Virus record (IMG/VR): IMGVR_UViG_3300025151_005402
Coordinates: 1 to 37,184 of that record
Length of the DNA: 37,184 bases
Source: a virus
Reading direction: 5' to 3' (one strand)
In this document: in pieces, positions 7,329-12,622 of the stretch
How positions within the stretch are numbered: position 1 is the first letter of the stretch
How the letters are laid out: the number at the start of each line of letters is the position of its first letter
Translations under genes and position numbers: made by a program
The notes under the pieces: model-generated
What the model saw: only the letters and a program-made list of their open reading frames with translations
Databases searched by the model: none
What the model was told of the DNA's origin: nothing

Positions 7329-7748
7329 ATGTTGGGAATTGCTGACAGCGTCATCGGCGTAGCGGGAAAAGTCCTAGACAAATTCGTCGAGGATAAAGAC
7401 CTGAAAACAAAACTAGAGGCCGAGCTAAAACAGCAGGTCATCAGTCTTGACCTCGCTCAGGCTCAGGCAAACGTCGAGAGCGCAAAACACTCCAGCGTTT
7501 TCGTCGCCGGGGCTAGACCCGCCATCATGTGGATTTGTGCGTTCGCGCTGGGTTGGCAATTTATCGGCCATCCGATTGTCGAGTGGGGCGTGACGATCTG
7601 GGCACCCGGCACACCAATTCCCAAGATAAATTCTGAAGGGCTGATGACCCTGACCCTGTCGCTACTCGGCCTTGGTTCGATGCGCACTGCAGAGAAGTGG
7701 AAAGGCGTAGCAAGAAACAATATGAATGCCAAAGCGCCGAAGCGGTAA
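7329..7748 (+). CDS. Three-transmembrane holin, GTA-release type
   Basis: 139 residues. An N-terminal amphipathic helical region (about 1-55) is followed by hydrophobic segments, with the signature ARPAIMWICAFALGWQFIGHPIVEW and, later, MTLTLSLLGLGSMRTAEKWKGV. This matches the holin_3TM family linked to release of gene transfer agents and phages in alphaproteobacteria. It would permeabilise the inner membrane for the SleB endolysin encoded just upstream. Start ATG lies three bases after the endolysin stop. The C-terminus overlaps the next small gene by 23 bases. Confidence 0.85.
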   Translation: MLGIADSVIGVAGKVLDKFVEDKDLKTKLEAELKQQVISLDLAQAQANVESAKHSSVFVAGARPAIMWICAFALGWQFIGHPIVEWGVTIWAPGTPIPKINSEGLMTLTLSLLGLGSMRTAEKWKGVARNNMNAKAPKR

Positions 7749-7917
7749 ACAAAAACCGATTACGTCACCGCCGCAGAAATTTTGTACCGCCTGTCTCGGA
7801 GAGCTGCCCGACTTGCATTGGGTGCCTCTTGGTGACGGCTCAGTCATTCATTACGGCGGTGATTACGCCGACCGTTGTTTCCGAAAATTGCACCACGCGG
7901 ATTCGGTGCAAAAATAA
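7726..7917 (+). CDS. Small Cys-containing protein, possible zinc ribbon
   Basis: 63 residues. It carries C20-x2-C23 (KFCTACLGELPDLHW) and C51 (DYADRCFRKLHHA) with nearby His residues, compatible with a small zinc site, and a basic N-terminus. It overlaps the holin gene by 23 bases in another frame and ends among the GGTGCAA repeats of the putative attP, so it would be the last gene of the late block. No family is recognised. The Cys pair and coherent composition argue for a real gene, but the long overlap and lack of a clear Shine-Dalgarno leave doubt. Confidence 0.45.
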   Translation: MPKRRSGKQKPITSPPQKFCTACLGELPDLHWVPLGDGSVIHYGGDYADRCFRKLHHADSVQK

Positions 7918-8121
7918 CCGCACTCCCGATGATTGCGAAAACACCGCTAATCCGGTGCAATCTTGTGGTGCAAAAAATCCCCAACCCGTTGTAAACCGGG
8001 CGGTTTAGCCCGACTACAGAAAGATCATCAATCTTGCCATATCGCCGTCTACGCAGTTGCATTAACCGACTGAAAACAAAAGTCGAATCAGTTTTTGACC
8101 GCCTAAAAGCTCGTATTAGAG

Positions 8122-8141
8122 CATTCCCAAACATTCCCAAA
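8122..8141. repeat. Tandem 10-bp direct repeat
   Basis: CATTCCCAAA is present twice in perfect tandem, followed by a partial third copy (CTATTCC). It lies in the middle of the putative attP, between the two clusters of arm-type sites, so it could be part of the integrase core region or a binding site for a directionality factor. The function is inferred only from position. Confidence 0.4.
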
Positions 8142-8146
8142 CTATT

Positions 8147-8162
8147 CCGCAGTTTTCTGCGG
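8147..8162. other. Perfect hairpin, possible end of late transcript
   Basis: CCGCAG and CTGCGG form a 6-bp perfect stem with a TTTT loop. Only a short T stretch (GGGTTTCC) follows, so it is a poor intrinsic terminator, but it lies about 230 bases after the last late gene where a transcript end is expected. It could instead be a structural part of the attachment site. Confidence 0.3.
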
Positions 8163-8228
8163 GTTTCCGTCATTGACCCATTTCGATGGTGCAAATTGGT
8201 GGTGCAAAAAATGGTGCAAAAATGACGT

Positions 8229-8454
8229 TACGGACAAGATTTACTCTTGTACCTAGTTGGCAACATACCTATATATAGTGCGTAAACGCAACAACGAGCG
8301 ACGAGACCCCAGATCGGTGCAAGGGCCGGGCCAAGAGCTGAAGCAGATGACGCTGACCAGCCAGTACAATGTCGGAGGCTGTTACCGCCTTCCTGACGAT
8401 GGCTCACGGAGAGCCGAAACATTGTCAGCCACTCAGCCACAAGGAGACGACCAA
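8229..8454 (+). promoter_or_regulatory. Leader and probable promoter of the small-gene/integrase operon
   Basis: About 225 bases with no convincing gene. An A/T-rich stretch (CATACCTATATATAGTG at 8264-8280) is promoter-like: TTGTAC at 8247-8252 and TATATA at 8270-8275 are 17 bases apart, though both match the consensus poorly. A GGTGCAA copy lies at 8316-8322 and a small hairpin (GGCTC/GAGCC) at 8401-8415. The leader ends with the AGCCACAAGGAG Shine-Dalgarno block. Some promoter is needed here because the flanking region carries the attachment site; the exact elements are uncertain. Confidence 0.3.
8435..8446 (+). promoter_or_regulatory. Conserved Shine-Dalgarno block AGCCACAAGGAG
   Basis: The 12-mer AGCCACAAGGAG sits 8 bases before the ATG at 8455 and fixes that start. 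The same block recurs at 8666-8677 and 8920-8931, with near copies at 9363-9373 and 9888-9898, always just upstream of a gene. Only AAGGAG is needed for ribosome binding, so conservation of AGCCAC suggests an extra role or recent duplication. Confidence 0.75.
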
Positions 8455-8631
8455 ATGCACACTTACAAAATCGCACTTTACTTCGAGAACCACACTTTCG
8501 CTGCCGAAGAAAGTTTCGACGCCCCACGAGGCACACCAACAGACGTGGTGCTTGACCGCGCCACTAGAGACTACGAAGGATTCACGATAAACGGTCGGCC
8601 AGTTTATGTCGGCTCCGCCTCTCCCTTTTAA
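8455..8631 (+). CDS. Small accessory protein, unknown function
   Basis: 58 residues (MHTYKIALYFENHTF...). The start is set by the AGCCACAAGGAG block 8 bases upstream; the in-frame extension further left lacks a Shine-Dalgarno. The protein looks like a small alpha/beta domain with no signal peptide or known motif; the C-terminal part reads GFTINGRPVYVGS. It is the first gene of a run of small accessory genes between attP and the integrase, each separated by a GC hairpin. I do not recognise the family. Such genes often encode host-takeover or lysogeny functions, but nothing here shows that. Confidence 0.6.
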   Translation: MHTYKIALYFENHTFAAEESFDAPRGTPTDVVLDRATRDYEGFTINGRPVYVGSASPF

Positions 8632-8636
8632 TCAAC

Positions 8637-8656
8637 GCCGGGGCTTCGGCCCCGGC
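8637..8656. repeat. GC hairpin with TTCG loop, copy 1
   Basis: GCCGGGGCTTCGGCCCCGGC forms a perfect 8-bp stem with a TTCG tetraloop. It lies six bases after the stop at 8631 and ten bases before the AGCCACAAGGAG block. No T-tract follows, so a simple intrinsic terminator is unlikely; RNA stabilisation, processing or insulation of the next ribosome site is more plausible. The identical hairpin recurs at 8892 and 9336. Confidence 0.85.
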
Positions 8657-8683
8657 ACCAACCTTAGCCACAAGGAGAGAGAC

Positions 8684-8884
8684 ATGAACATCACCGACCG
8701 CATAACTCAGATCAAAGCTAACATCGCTGACCTAGAGGCGCGGATCGCTCAAGGTGAGCGCCGCCCTAGCATGACCGACATGCATGTAGCCGCCGGACGC
8801 TTCATCCGCGACGACGAGATTGAGCGTTGCTTAAACTGGAACCGTCTTGCGCTGCGCCAATACAAAGCCAAACTTGGAAATTGA
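8684..8884 (+). CDS. Small coiled-coil protein, unknown function
   Basis: 66 residues. Start ATG is six bases after the AGCCACAAGGAG block. Residues 3-27 form a heptad-like helix (DRITQIKANIADLEARIAQ) and residues 45-64 another helix rich in Arg/Lys. This helical hairpin would suit a small dimeric protein. No enzymatic motif or membrane segment is visible. A GC hairpin lies on each side. The family is not recognised. Confidence 0.6.
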   Translation: MNITDRITQIKANIADLEARIAQGERRPSMTDMHVAAGRFIRDDEIERCLNWNRLALRQYKAKLGN

Positions 8885-8891
8885 ATTAACC

Positions 8892-8911
8892 GCCGGGGCT
8901 TCGGCCCCGGC
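8892..8911. repeat. GC hairpin with TTCG loop, copy 2
   Basis: The 20-base hairpin is identical to copy 1 and lies between the stop at 8884 and the AGCCACAAGGAG block at 8920-8931. Spacing to the ribosome site (8 bases) is nearly the same as in copy 1. No T-tract follows. Confidence 0.85.
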
Positions 8912-8938
8912 CTCACCTTAGCCACAAGGAGTTAATTG

Positions 8939-9328
8939 ATGAAACACCACATAAAAGACGATGGTGGTCGGTCGAAGTATTTCGATCACCCCTCACATTA
9001 CGGCGACTGTGTTGTCCGTGCCTGTGCCATCGCGACTGACAGGGATTACCTCGACGTGTTCAAAGACCTTTGTCAGATCGCAATCGAGATCGGCGACCTT
9101 CCCAACGCCCCTTCGGTTTATGATGAGTTTCTAACTCGTCACGGCTTCACGAAAAACAAGCCACCGAAGCGCAATGGCAAAAAGATACCGATCCGCGATT
9201 GGGTGCCAGATGCGCCGCGCGGCAACATCGTCGCAATCACGCGGCTGCACCTCGTAGCAATCGTCGACAACGTGCAACGTGACACTTGGTTAGACGAGCG
9301 TGTCGTCAACAGTTGGTATCACAAATAA
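8939..9328 (+). CDS. Papain-fold-like small phage protein (predicted Cys/His dyad)
   Basis: 129 residues from ATG at 8939, seven bases after the AGCCACAAGGAG block. HYGDCVVRACAIATDRDY places C24 at the start of a helix, and ITRLHLVAIVDNVQRDTW places H104 on a strand with D110 or D115 nearby. This order (Cys on helix, His on strand, Asp/Asn) is that of papain-like, C39 or NlpC-type cysteine peptidase folds, and similar small proteins occur in many phages. It has no signal peptide, so it would act in the cytoplasm. Peptidase or amidase activity is inferred from the dyad and unproven. It is flanked by hairpin copies 2 and 3. Confidence 0.6.
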   Translation: MKHHIKDDGGRSKYFDHPSHYGDCVVRACAIATDRDYLDVFKDLCQIAIEIGDLPNAPSVYDEFLTRHGFTKNKPPKRNGKKIPIRDWVPDAPRGNIVAITRLHLVAIVDNVQRDTWLDERVVNSWYHK

Positions 9329-9335
9329 TTACACC

Positions 9336-9355
9336 GCCGGGGCTTCGGCCCCGGC
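9336..9355. repeat. GC hairpin with TTCG loop, copy 3
   Basis: The hairpin is identical to copies 1 and 2 and lies seven bases after the stop at 9328 and seven bases before a slightly altered ribosome block (AGCCACAGGAG, 9363-9373). Confidence 0.85.
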
Positions 9356-9380
9356 ATCACCTAGCCACAGGAGATGACCA

Positions 9381-9557
9381 ATGAAAGTAAGAATAGAACA
9401 CACCTTCAACCTCGACGAACATGAGCTAGAACTGGCGCGGATAAGCTATGAGGCTTACGCCGACCCAGACGAAAGTTTTCGCGACTACATTAAGAGCAAC
9501 CTGATCAGTCAGGGGTCGTACTGGTTTCAATCTGTAGCAGATGAATTCGGAGTTTGA
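9381..9557 (+). CDS. Small acidic protein, unknown function
   Basis: 58 residues (MKVRIEHTFNLDEHELELAR...). It begins seven bases after AGCCACAGGAG, in the same setting as the preceding small genes, which is the main support. The protein is acidic, with a beta-type start and two helices (DEHELELARISYEAYA and DESFRDYIKSNLI), somewhat like a small ribbon-helix-helix or antitoxin-like fold, but no family can be named. The next gene starts four bases after its stop, without a hairpin between, so the two are probably co-translated. Confidence 0.55.
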   Translation: MKVRIEHTFNLDEHELELARISYEAYADPDESFRDYIKSNLISQGSYWFQSVADEFGV

Positions 9558-9560
9558 ATA

Positions 9561-9797
9561 ATGACTGACCAAAACATTAGTAAGGCCGTGGTGCGCGACG
9601 ACGACGGGCGCGTTCTCTTTTCAAACGTATCACTGACCGACATGGATTTGCACATGCTGCTCGAAGCCCTCGACGCAGTCTGCTGGGCTGACACCTTAGA
9701 CCACAAATGGGCCGCAGAGACTGACGCCGCCAGAGCGCAGCGCATTAAACGCAAATTGCAACGCGCCTTCGAACACACAGACACGGAGTTCGAATGA
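9561..9797 (+). CDS. Small acidic helical protein, unknown function
   Basis: 78 residues. The N-terminal part looks like two or three strands (ISKAVVRDDDGRVLFSNVSL), followed by helices rich in Leu, Ala and charged residues (HMLLEALDAVCWADTLD, then RAQRIKRKLQRAFEH). There is no membrane segment or catalytic motif. It follows the previous gene by three bases and ends in an ATGA overlap with a possible 16-residue peptide. The function is unknown; position upstream of the integrase does not make it an excisionase, as it lacks an obvious winged-helix pattern. Confidence 0.5.
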   Translation: MTDQNISKAVVRDDDGRVLFSNVSLTDMDLHMLLEALDAVCWADTLDHKWAAETDAARAQRIKRKLQRAFEHTDTEFE

Positions 9798-9844
9798 TCG
9801 ACATCGTCGTCATCATTGCCGAGCTGATCGGCATCCTATTCTAA
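9794..9844 (+). CDS. Possible 16-residue hydrophobic peptide
   Basis: A 17-codon frame encodes MIDIVVIIAELIGILF, almost wholly hydrophobic. Its ATG overlaps the preceding stop (ATGA), the coupling style used throughout this phage. It could be a membrane micro-peptide, but a frame this short can arise by chance. Confidence 0.2.
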   Translation: MIDIVVIIAELIGILF

Positions 9845-9855
9845 AAACGAAGAGA

Positions 9856-9875
9856 GCCGGGGAATGATCCCCGGC
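9856..9875. repeat. GC hairpin, diverged copy 4 with a compensated base pair
   Basis: GCCGGGGA and TCCCCGGC pair around an ATGA loop. Compared with copies 1-3 the innermost C-G pair has become A-T on both arms, preserving the stem. It precedes a small hairpin (ACTCTT/AAGAGT, 9882-9899) whose loop and right arm contain the altered block AGCCACAAGAG. Confidence 0.75.
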
Positions 9876-9935
9876 CCTCACACTCTTAGCCACAAGAGTT
9901 AACCCCCAGCGCGATGCGCGGAAGGAGATTTAGAA

Positions 9936-11249
9936 ATGGCCCAGAAAAAATCCAAAGTCCACAAGTTTCCCCTCGTCGGGAAAAAGTACCGGACGAGCTA
10001 TTACGACGAAAAAGGCAAACGCCAGTACATTAGCCACGCCGACGAACACGAGCTGATGCGCATGAAGATCGCTGCGCAGGAAGAGGTCGCGGAGGGTCGC
10101 CACACGAGCGCCAAAGAGGCCGGGACACTCGCCGAGGCGTTCAAGGCGTTCCACACGAACCGCAGCGAAAAAACGGACATCGATCCCAGCCACATTCGTC
10201 AGATCAAGAGTAAGTGGGATAACTGTCTGTCTAAGATCAGTGTCGACGGCACCCTGATCGCGACGATAAACATCAAACAGTTTTCGAAAAGAAAACTGCT
10301 TATCGCGTGTGGTGAGCAAATTGAGAGGTTCCAGATCGCGAAAGGCAACGAGTTGCGATATGCCGCTGCAAACTTCGACGTTTTGAAGGCAATCGTAAAT
10401 CACGCCGCAGCCAACGAGCTTTGCGCACCTGTAGATCGCGCAATCTGGAAGGCGGCTGAGATTGATTGGAAAGGGCGGCAAGACCTGCGTGTTAAAATCC
10501 CTCCAATCGATAACGTGCGCCGCCTGATAGAGGCTGCTGAGTTGTGGGATCGTGAGGGGCGGCAAGACAAATTGCGTTGCGAACATCCTCGGAGTATCAA
10601 CACCATCGATGTCGGCGATGGAGAGCGGTGGCGACGCCATTACGAGCGCATCGGTCACAAGCCCACGCCTTACGCACTGATCTTCCGTTGCCTTGGGCAA
10701 ATCGGTTGCCGCCCGTCAGAGTTGCGCGGTCTGCCGTTGTGCCGAGATGCCGCCGATCCAAACCAGCCGGGGCTGATAACTAACAGCAACAATCCCGGAG
10801 TAAGGTTACAGCAACGGGCGCATAGGGATGGCACTCTTGGTAAGATGAAAACCAAAAACGGTTATCGCTTCGTGCCGATTGGTCCCGATCTGGCGGCACG
10901 GCTACAGGCGCATATCGAGAAAGAAAACATCCAGCCGGGTGAACTGATTTTCTCGACGGCCACTGGCAAACCCCTCGACAGTGAACCGTGGCGCAAACGC
11001 CTCCACCAAATTTGCGAGTGGCACGACATCGGATGGTACGATGCCCTGTACACTCTCAGGCATGTCGCTGCGTCGATGTGGATTAAGCAGGGCCGTAACA
11101 TCAAATGGATTTCCGTCCGCATGGGGCATAAATCGGCTGCGTTCACCCTCGACACCTACGGCCACCTGTGGGACGAGGACGAGGAGGACGCGGCAGCAGC
11201 CGTTGATACCGAAAACATGCTGTACGGCCCTGCGGTGGCCGCTGAGTAG
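9936..11249 (+). CDS. int: Tyrosine recombinase / phage integrase
   Basis: 437 residues. The catalytic set of tyrosine recombinases is visible: R259 in QIGCRPSELRGL, a Lys on the beta hairpin (K305 or K307, MKTKNGYRFVPIG), R375 in LYTLRHVAAS, H398 in RMGHKSAAFTL and the nucleophile Y408 in DTYGHLW. The first residue of the usual HxxR box is Tyr372 rather than His, a known variation. The N-terminal 90 residues are basic and probably bind arm sites; a SAM-like core-binding domain follows. It would integrate the phage at the attP region near 7.9-8.2 kb. The start at 9936 has AAGGAG seven bases upstream. It is the last rightward gene before a strong hairpin and a convergent operon. Confidence 0.93.
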   Translation: MAQKKSKVHKFPLVGKKYRTSYYDEKGKRQYISHADEHELMRMKIAAQEEVAEGRHTSAKEAGTLAEAFKAFHTNRSEKTDIDPSHIRQIKSKWDNCLSKISVDGTLIATINIKQFSKRKLLIACGEQIERFQIAKGNELRYAAANFDVLKAIVNHAAANELCAPVDRAIWKAAEIDWKGRQDLRVKIPPIDNVRRLIEAAELWDREGRQDKLRCEHPRSINTIDVGDGERWRRHYERIGHKPTPYALIFRCLGQIGCRPSELRGLPLCRDAADPNQPGLITNSNNPGVRLQQRAHRDGTLGKMKTKNGYRFVPIGPDLAARLQAHIEKENIQPGELIFSTATGKPLDSEPWRKRLHQICEWHDIGWYDALYTLRHVAASMWIKQGRNIKWISVRMGHKSAAFTLDTYGHLWDEDEEDAAAAVDTENMLYGPAVAAE

Positions 11250-11257
11250 AAACAGCA

Positions 11258-11288
11258 AGGCCGGGGTATGATTGCTCATCCCCGGCCT
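11258..11288 (+). terminator. Strong hairpin ending the integrase operon
   Basis: AGGCCGGGG (11258-11266) pairs with CCCCGGCCT (11280-11288), and the inner ATGA/TCAT can extend the stem past a single bulged T. It lies nine bases after the integrase stop. No T-tract follows, so it may act as a 3' stabilising structure or a factor-assisted end rather than a classic intrinsic terminator. The core resembles the hairpins between the small genes upstream. Confidence 0.55.
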
Positions 11289-11384
11289 GACTTGCGCATC
11301 CTGATCGCTCTCAGGAGGTCGTTTTAGCCCCACCTTGCCTTCAAACGCGCGTTGATACTGTCTCGTGGCTAATTAGAGAAAGAC

Positions 11385-11431
11385 GAACCGGGGCGGCGCG
11401 AAAGGAGCAACGCCGTTGTGTCCCCCGGCTC
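11385..11431 (-). terminator. Long hairpin at the end of the leftward operon
   Basis: GAACCGGGG (11385-11393) faces CCCCGGCTC (11423-11431), with a second nested stem CGGCG/CGCCG (11394-11398 with 11411-11415). In the leftward RNA the single non-Watson-Crick position is a G-U wobble, whereas the rightward RNA has an A-C mismatch, so the structure favours the leftward transcript. The rest of 11289-11540 (about 250 bases between convergent operons) shows no convincing gene. Confidence 0.4.
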
Positions 11432-11540
11432 TATCGGCTGCGCTCTTCGGGCGAACTCTAAACAGCCGGTCGGCTGTGGCGGGAACCCGGTGCAGAGACG
11501 CTTCATCACTTTCGCGCCGTGAGAAAGTAACAATTCCCGC

Positions 11541-11681
11541 CTACGAACTTGCTTCGCGGATCGCGAGTCGAAGAAGACGCCGCTGCGTCTCTTCACTTAG
11601 TGCAGCGTCGGGGTTGATTGCCCTGCGGTAAGGCCGAACTTGTTCCCGTTTTTGCTGCATCCACCTAAATTTCTTTTTCAT
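11541..11681 (-). CDS. Small basic protein, unknown function
   Basis: 46 residues (MKKKFRWMQQKREQVRPYRR...). The start overlaps the end of the LexA-like gene by 17 bases and has AAGGGA about nine bases upstream. The protein is strongly basic in its first 20 residues and helical in the rest (SEETQRRLLRLAIREA), suggesting nucleic-acid binding. It would be the last gene of the leftward operon. The composition is gene-like but the short length limits confidence. Confidence 0.4.
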   Translation of the reverse strand: MKKKFRWMQQKREQVRPYRRAINPDAALSEETQRRLLRLAIREASS

Positions 11682-11943
11682 CGTCCATTCCCTTCAATCG
11701 TAAGTTTCGGTAACCCGGCCCCAGCTCGACCTCGCCCATGTCACGGAGCTTCTCGCAAATTTGCGCGATGTTCTGGCGACTGCAGCGCATACGGTCAGCC
11801 AACTGCTGCATCGTCGGCGCACGATTAAAGTGCGCATGGATGTCGGCAATGTGGTCGACGACCTGCTGCTGCCGGGAGGTCAGCTCACGCGCCGGGCGGC
11901 ATCCTCGATCACCGCCCCTTGGTTCAATTTGCTTAATTGCCAT
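11665..11943 (-). CDS. LexA-type winged-helix DNA-binding protein without peptidase domain
   Basis: 92 residues. ELTSRQQQVVDHIADIHAHFNRAPTMQQLADRM then CSRQNIAQICEKLRDMGEVEL follows the LexA N-terminal winged-helix pattern: first helix, a PT-x-x-x-L-A turn, recognition helix, and a wing ending in YRNLRLKG. The LexA peptidase domain is absent, so it cannot self-cleave. It probably regulates phage or host genes. The start at 11943 is favoured by GGGGAGGTGAAGC directly upstream; an earlier Met at 12003 would lengthen the overlap with the neighbouring gene. It already overlaps that gene by 64 bases. Confidence 0.65.
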   Translation of the reverse strand: MAIKQIEPRGGDRGCRPARELTSRQQQVVDHIADIHAHFNRAPTMQQLADRMRCSRQNIAQICEKLRDMGEVELGPGYRNLRLKGMDDEKEI

Positions 11944-12143
11944 CGCTTCACCTCCCCAAAACTTGTAACGAGCGGCGACTTTTTCTTGTGCCCGTTTTTC
12001 CAAAGCCGCAGCCCCACATCGCGAAGGCGACCGACCTTTTTATTTCGGATCGCCCCCGGCGGCATTGTCGGGAAAAGAATTTCTCCGACATCGTGCAGGG
12101 TCAGGATTTCAAGATCGCTTAAATCCCTCGACGTATCGGGCAT
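11880..12143 (-). CDS. Small DNA-binding-like protein, possible excisionase
   Basis: 87 residues from the ATG with CGGAGAG about six bases upstream (earlier in-frame Met at 12164 is possible). The sequence EILTLHDVGEILFP, then AIRNKKVGRLRDVGLRL and SFGEVKRWQ, has the helix-turn-helix-wing spacing of small excisionase or MerR-like proteins that bind DNA with a single winged helix. It lies in the leftward operon of the repressor, a common place for Xis-like factors, and overlaps the LexA-like gene by 64 bases. The assignment to a directionality factor is an inference; only a weak helix-turn-helix resemblance is visible. Confidence 0.45.
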   Translation of the reverse strand: MPDTSRDLSDLEILTLHDVGEILFPTMPPGAIRNKKVGRLRDVGLRLWKNGHKKKSPLVTSFGEVKRWQLSKLNQGAVIEDAARRVS

Positions 12144-12282
12144 ACGCATCTCTCCGTTTTCCAATTGAATTTAAATGCGGCGGCGTCGTGTCGTAGGCCA
12201 AATCTATTTCAGTCGACCATTCGTAATAGCTGAGTGGCTGCGCCCACCGCGGCTGTGGTTTTCTAAAAGGGTATTTCATCAT
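12109..12282 (-). CDS. Small protein of unknown function
   Basis: 57 residues (MMKYPFRKPQPRWAQPLSYYEW...). A GGGAGGGG ribosome site lies a few bases upstream of ATG codons at 12282 and 12279; either could be used. It overlaps the SSB gene by 20 bases. The N-terminus is Pro/Arg/Trp-rich and the C-terminus helical and basic (GKRRDAYARYVEGFKRS). I do not recognise a family. Tight coupling with ssb suggests a DNA-metabolism role, nothing firmer. Confidence 0.5.
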   Translation of the reverse strand: MMKYPFRKPQPRWAQPLSYYEWSTEIDLAYDTTPPHLNSIGKRRDAYARYVEGFKRS

Positions 12283-12622
12283 CCACCCCTCCCGCGTCTG
12301 CCGGGGCAGCAGCTTTTGCGCCCTTCGGTTTGAAAACCTCAAACGAGTTCACATCGACGTTGTGGTAGGTTTTGTCGCCCTTCTCCGTCACCGTCAGTTT
12401 CCCGGTGACCATGACCTGAGCGCCCTTCGTCAACGCCTCCAACATCCACGCGCGTTTCTCGCTGTAAAAATCGAGGCACGAGTACCAGATCGGGGCGGCG
12501 TCCCGGTCAAACGCCGGGTTACAGGCAACGCTGAAACTAAGCCTGTCCCGGTCGCCCAGCTTTTTGACTTCGGCATTTCTCGCCAGTCGGCCAGAAAAAG
12601 AAATTTGATTTAGGTCAGCCAT
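12263..12622 (-). CDS. ssb: Single-stranded DNA-binding protein (SSB-like)
   Basis: 119 residues starting after a strong CAGGAGGAAAAAA site. NQISFSGRLARNAEVK, LSFSVACNPAF, WYSCLDFYSEKRAWMLEALTKGAQVMVTGKL and KTYHNVDV follow the OB-fold order of bacterial and phage SSBs. The C-terminus ends in DDEIPF, the acidic tip by which SSBs recruit partner proteins. It would coat single-stranded DNA during replication and annealing. It overlaps the annealing-protein gene by eight bases, forming an exonuclease-annealase-SSB module. It is shorter than cellular SSB (about 178), as usual for phages. Confidence 0.85.
   Translation of the reverse strand: MADLNQISFSGRLARNAEVKKLGDRDRLSFSVACNPAFDRDAAPIWYSCLDFYSEKRAWMLEALTKGAQVMVTGKLTVTEKGDKTYHNVDVNSFEVFKPKGAKAAAPADAGGVDDEIPF

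Larger units (their letters stand above)
7888..8219. other. Putative phage attachment site (attP) with arm-type repeats
   Basis: The 7-mer GGTGCAA occurs at 7905-7911, 7954-7960, 7967-7973, 8188-8194, 8201-8207 and 8213-8219, plus an inverted copy (TTGCACC) at 7888-7894. Several copies extend to GGTGCAAAAA. They form two clusters flanking about 210 bases, resembling the P and P' arm sites around a tyrosine-integrase core. Within the gap are tandem CATTCCCAAA copies at 8122-8131 and 8132-8141 and perfect inverted repeats at 7997-8012 and 8147-8162. The integrase gene lies 1.7 kb to the right. The core crossover sequence cannot be named without the bacterial attB. About 340 bases here hold no convincing gene. 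Confidence 0.5.

Noticed and set aside
7997-8012. A tRNA fragment around the CGGGC/GCCCG hairpin
   Set aside because: No acceptor stem, T-loop (TTCGA) or anticodon arm can be built around it.
7844-8194. A 116-residue leftward frame across the putative attP
   Set aside because: Arg-rich, no ribosome site, runs over the repeats and against all neighbouring genes; treated as chance.
8034-8225. A 63-residue rightward frame inside the putative attP
   Set aside because: It starts with TTG without a ribosome site, its 3' part is made of the GGTGCAA repeats, and it has no recognisable domain; the repeat structure explains the region better.
8637-9355. The three identical hairpins as CRISPR-like repeats
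   Set aside because: Spacing is irregular and the intervening DNA codes for proteins with their own ribosome sites; these are intergenic RNA hairpins.
10902-11333. A long leftward frame opposite the integrase
   Set aside because: It lies antisense to the catalytic core of a clear integrase and shows no domain; shadow of a high-GC gene.
11369-11596. A 75-residue leftward frame after the leftward operon
   Set aside because: It runs through the long hairpin, overlaps the better-supported 46-residue gene and has a composition like out-of-frame sequence.
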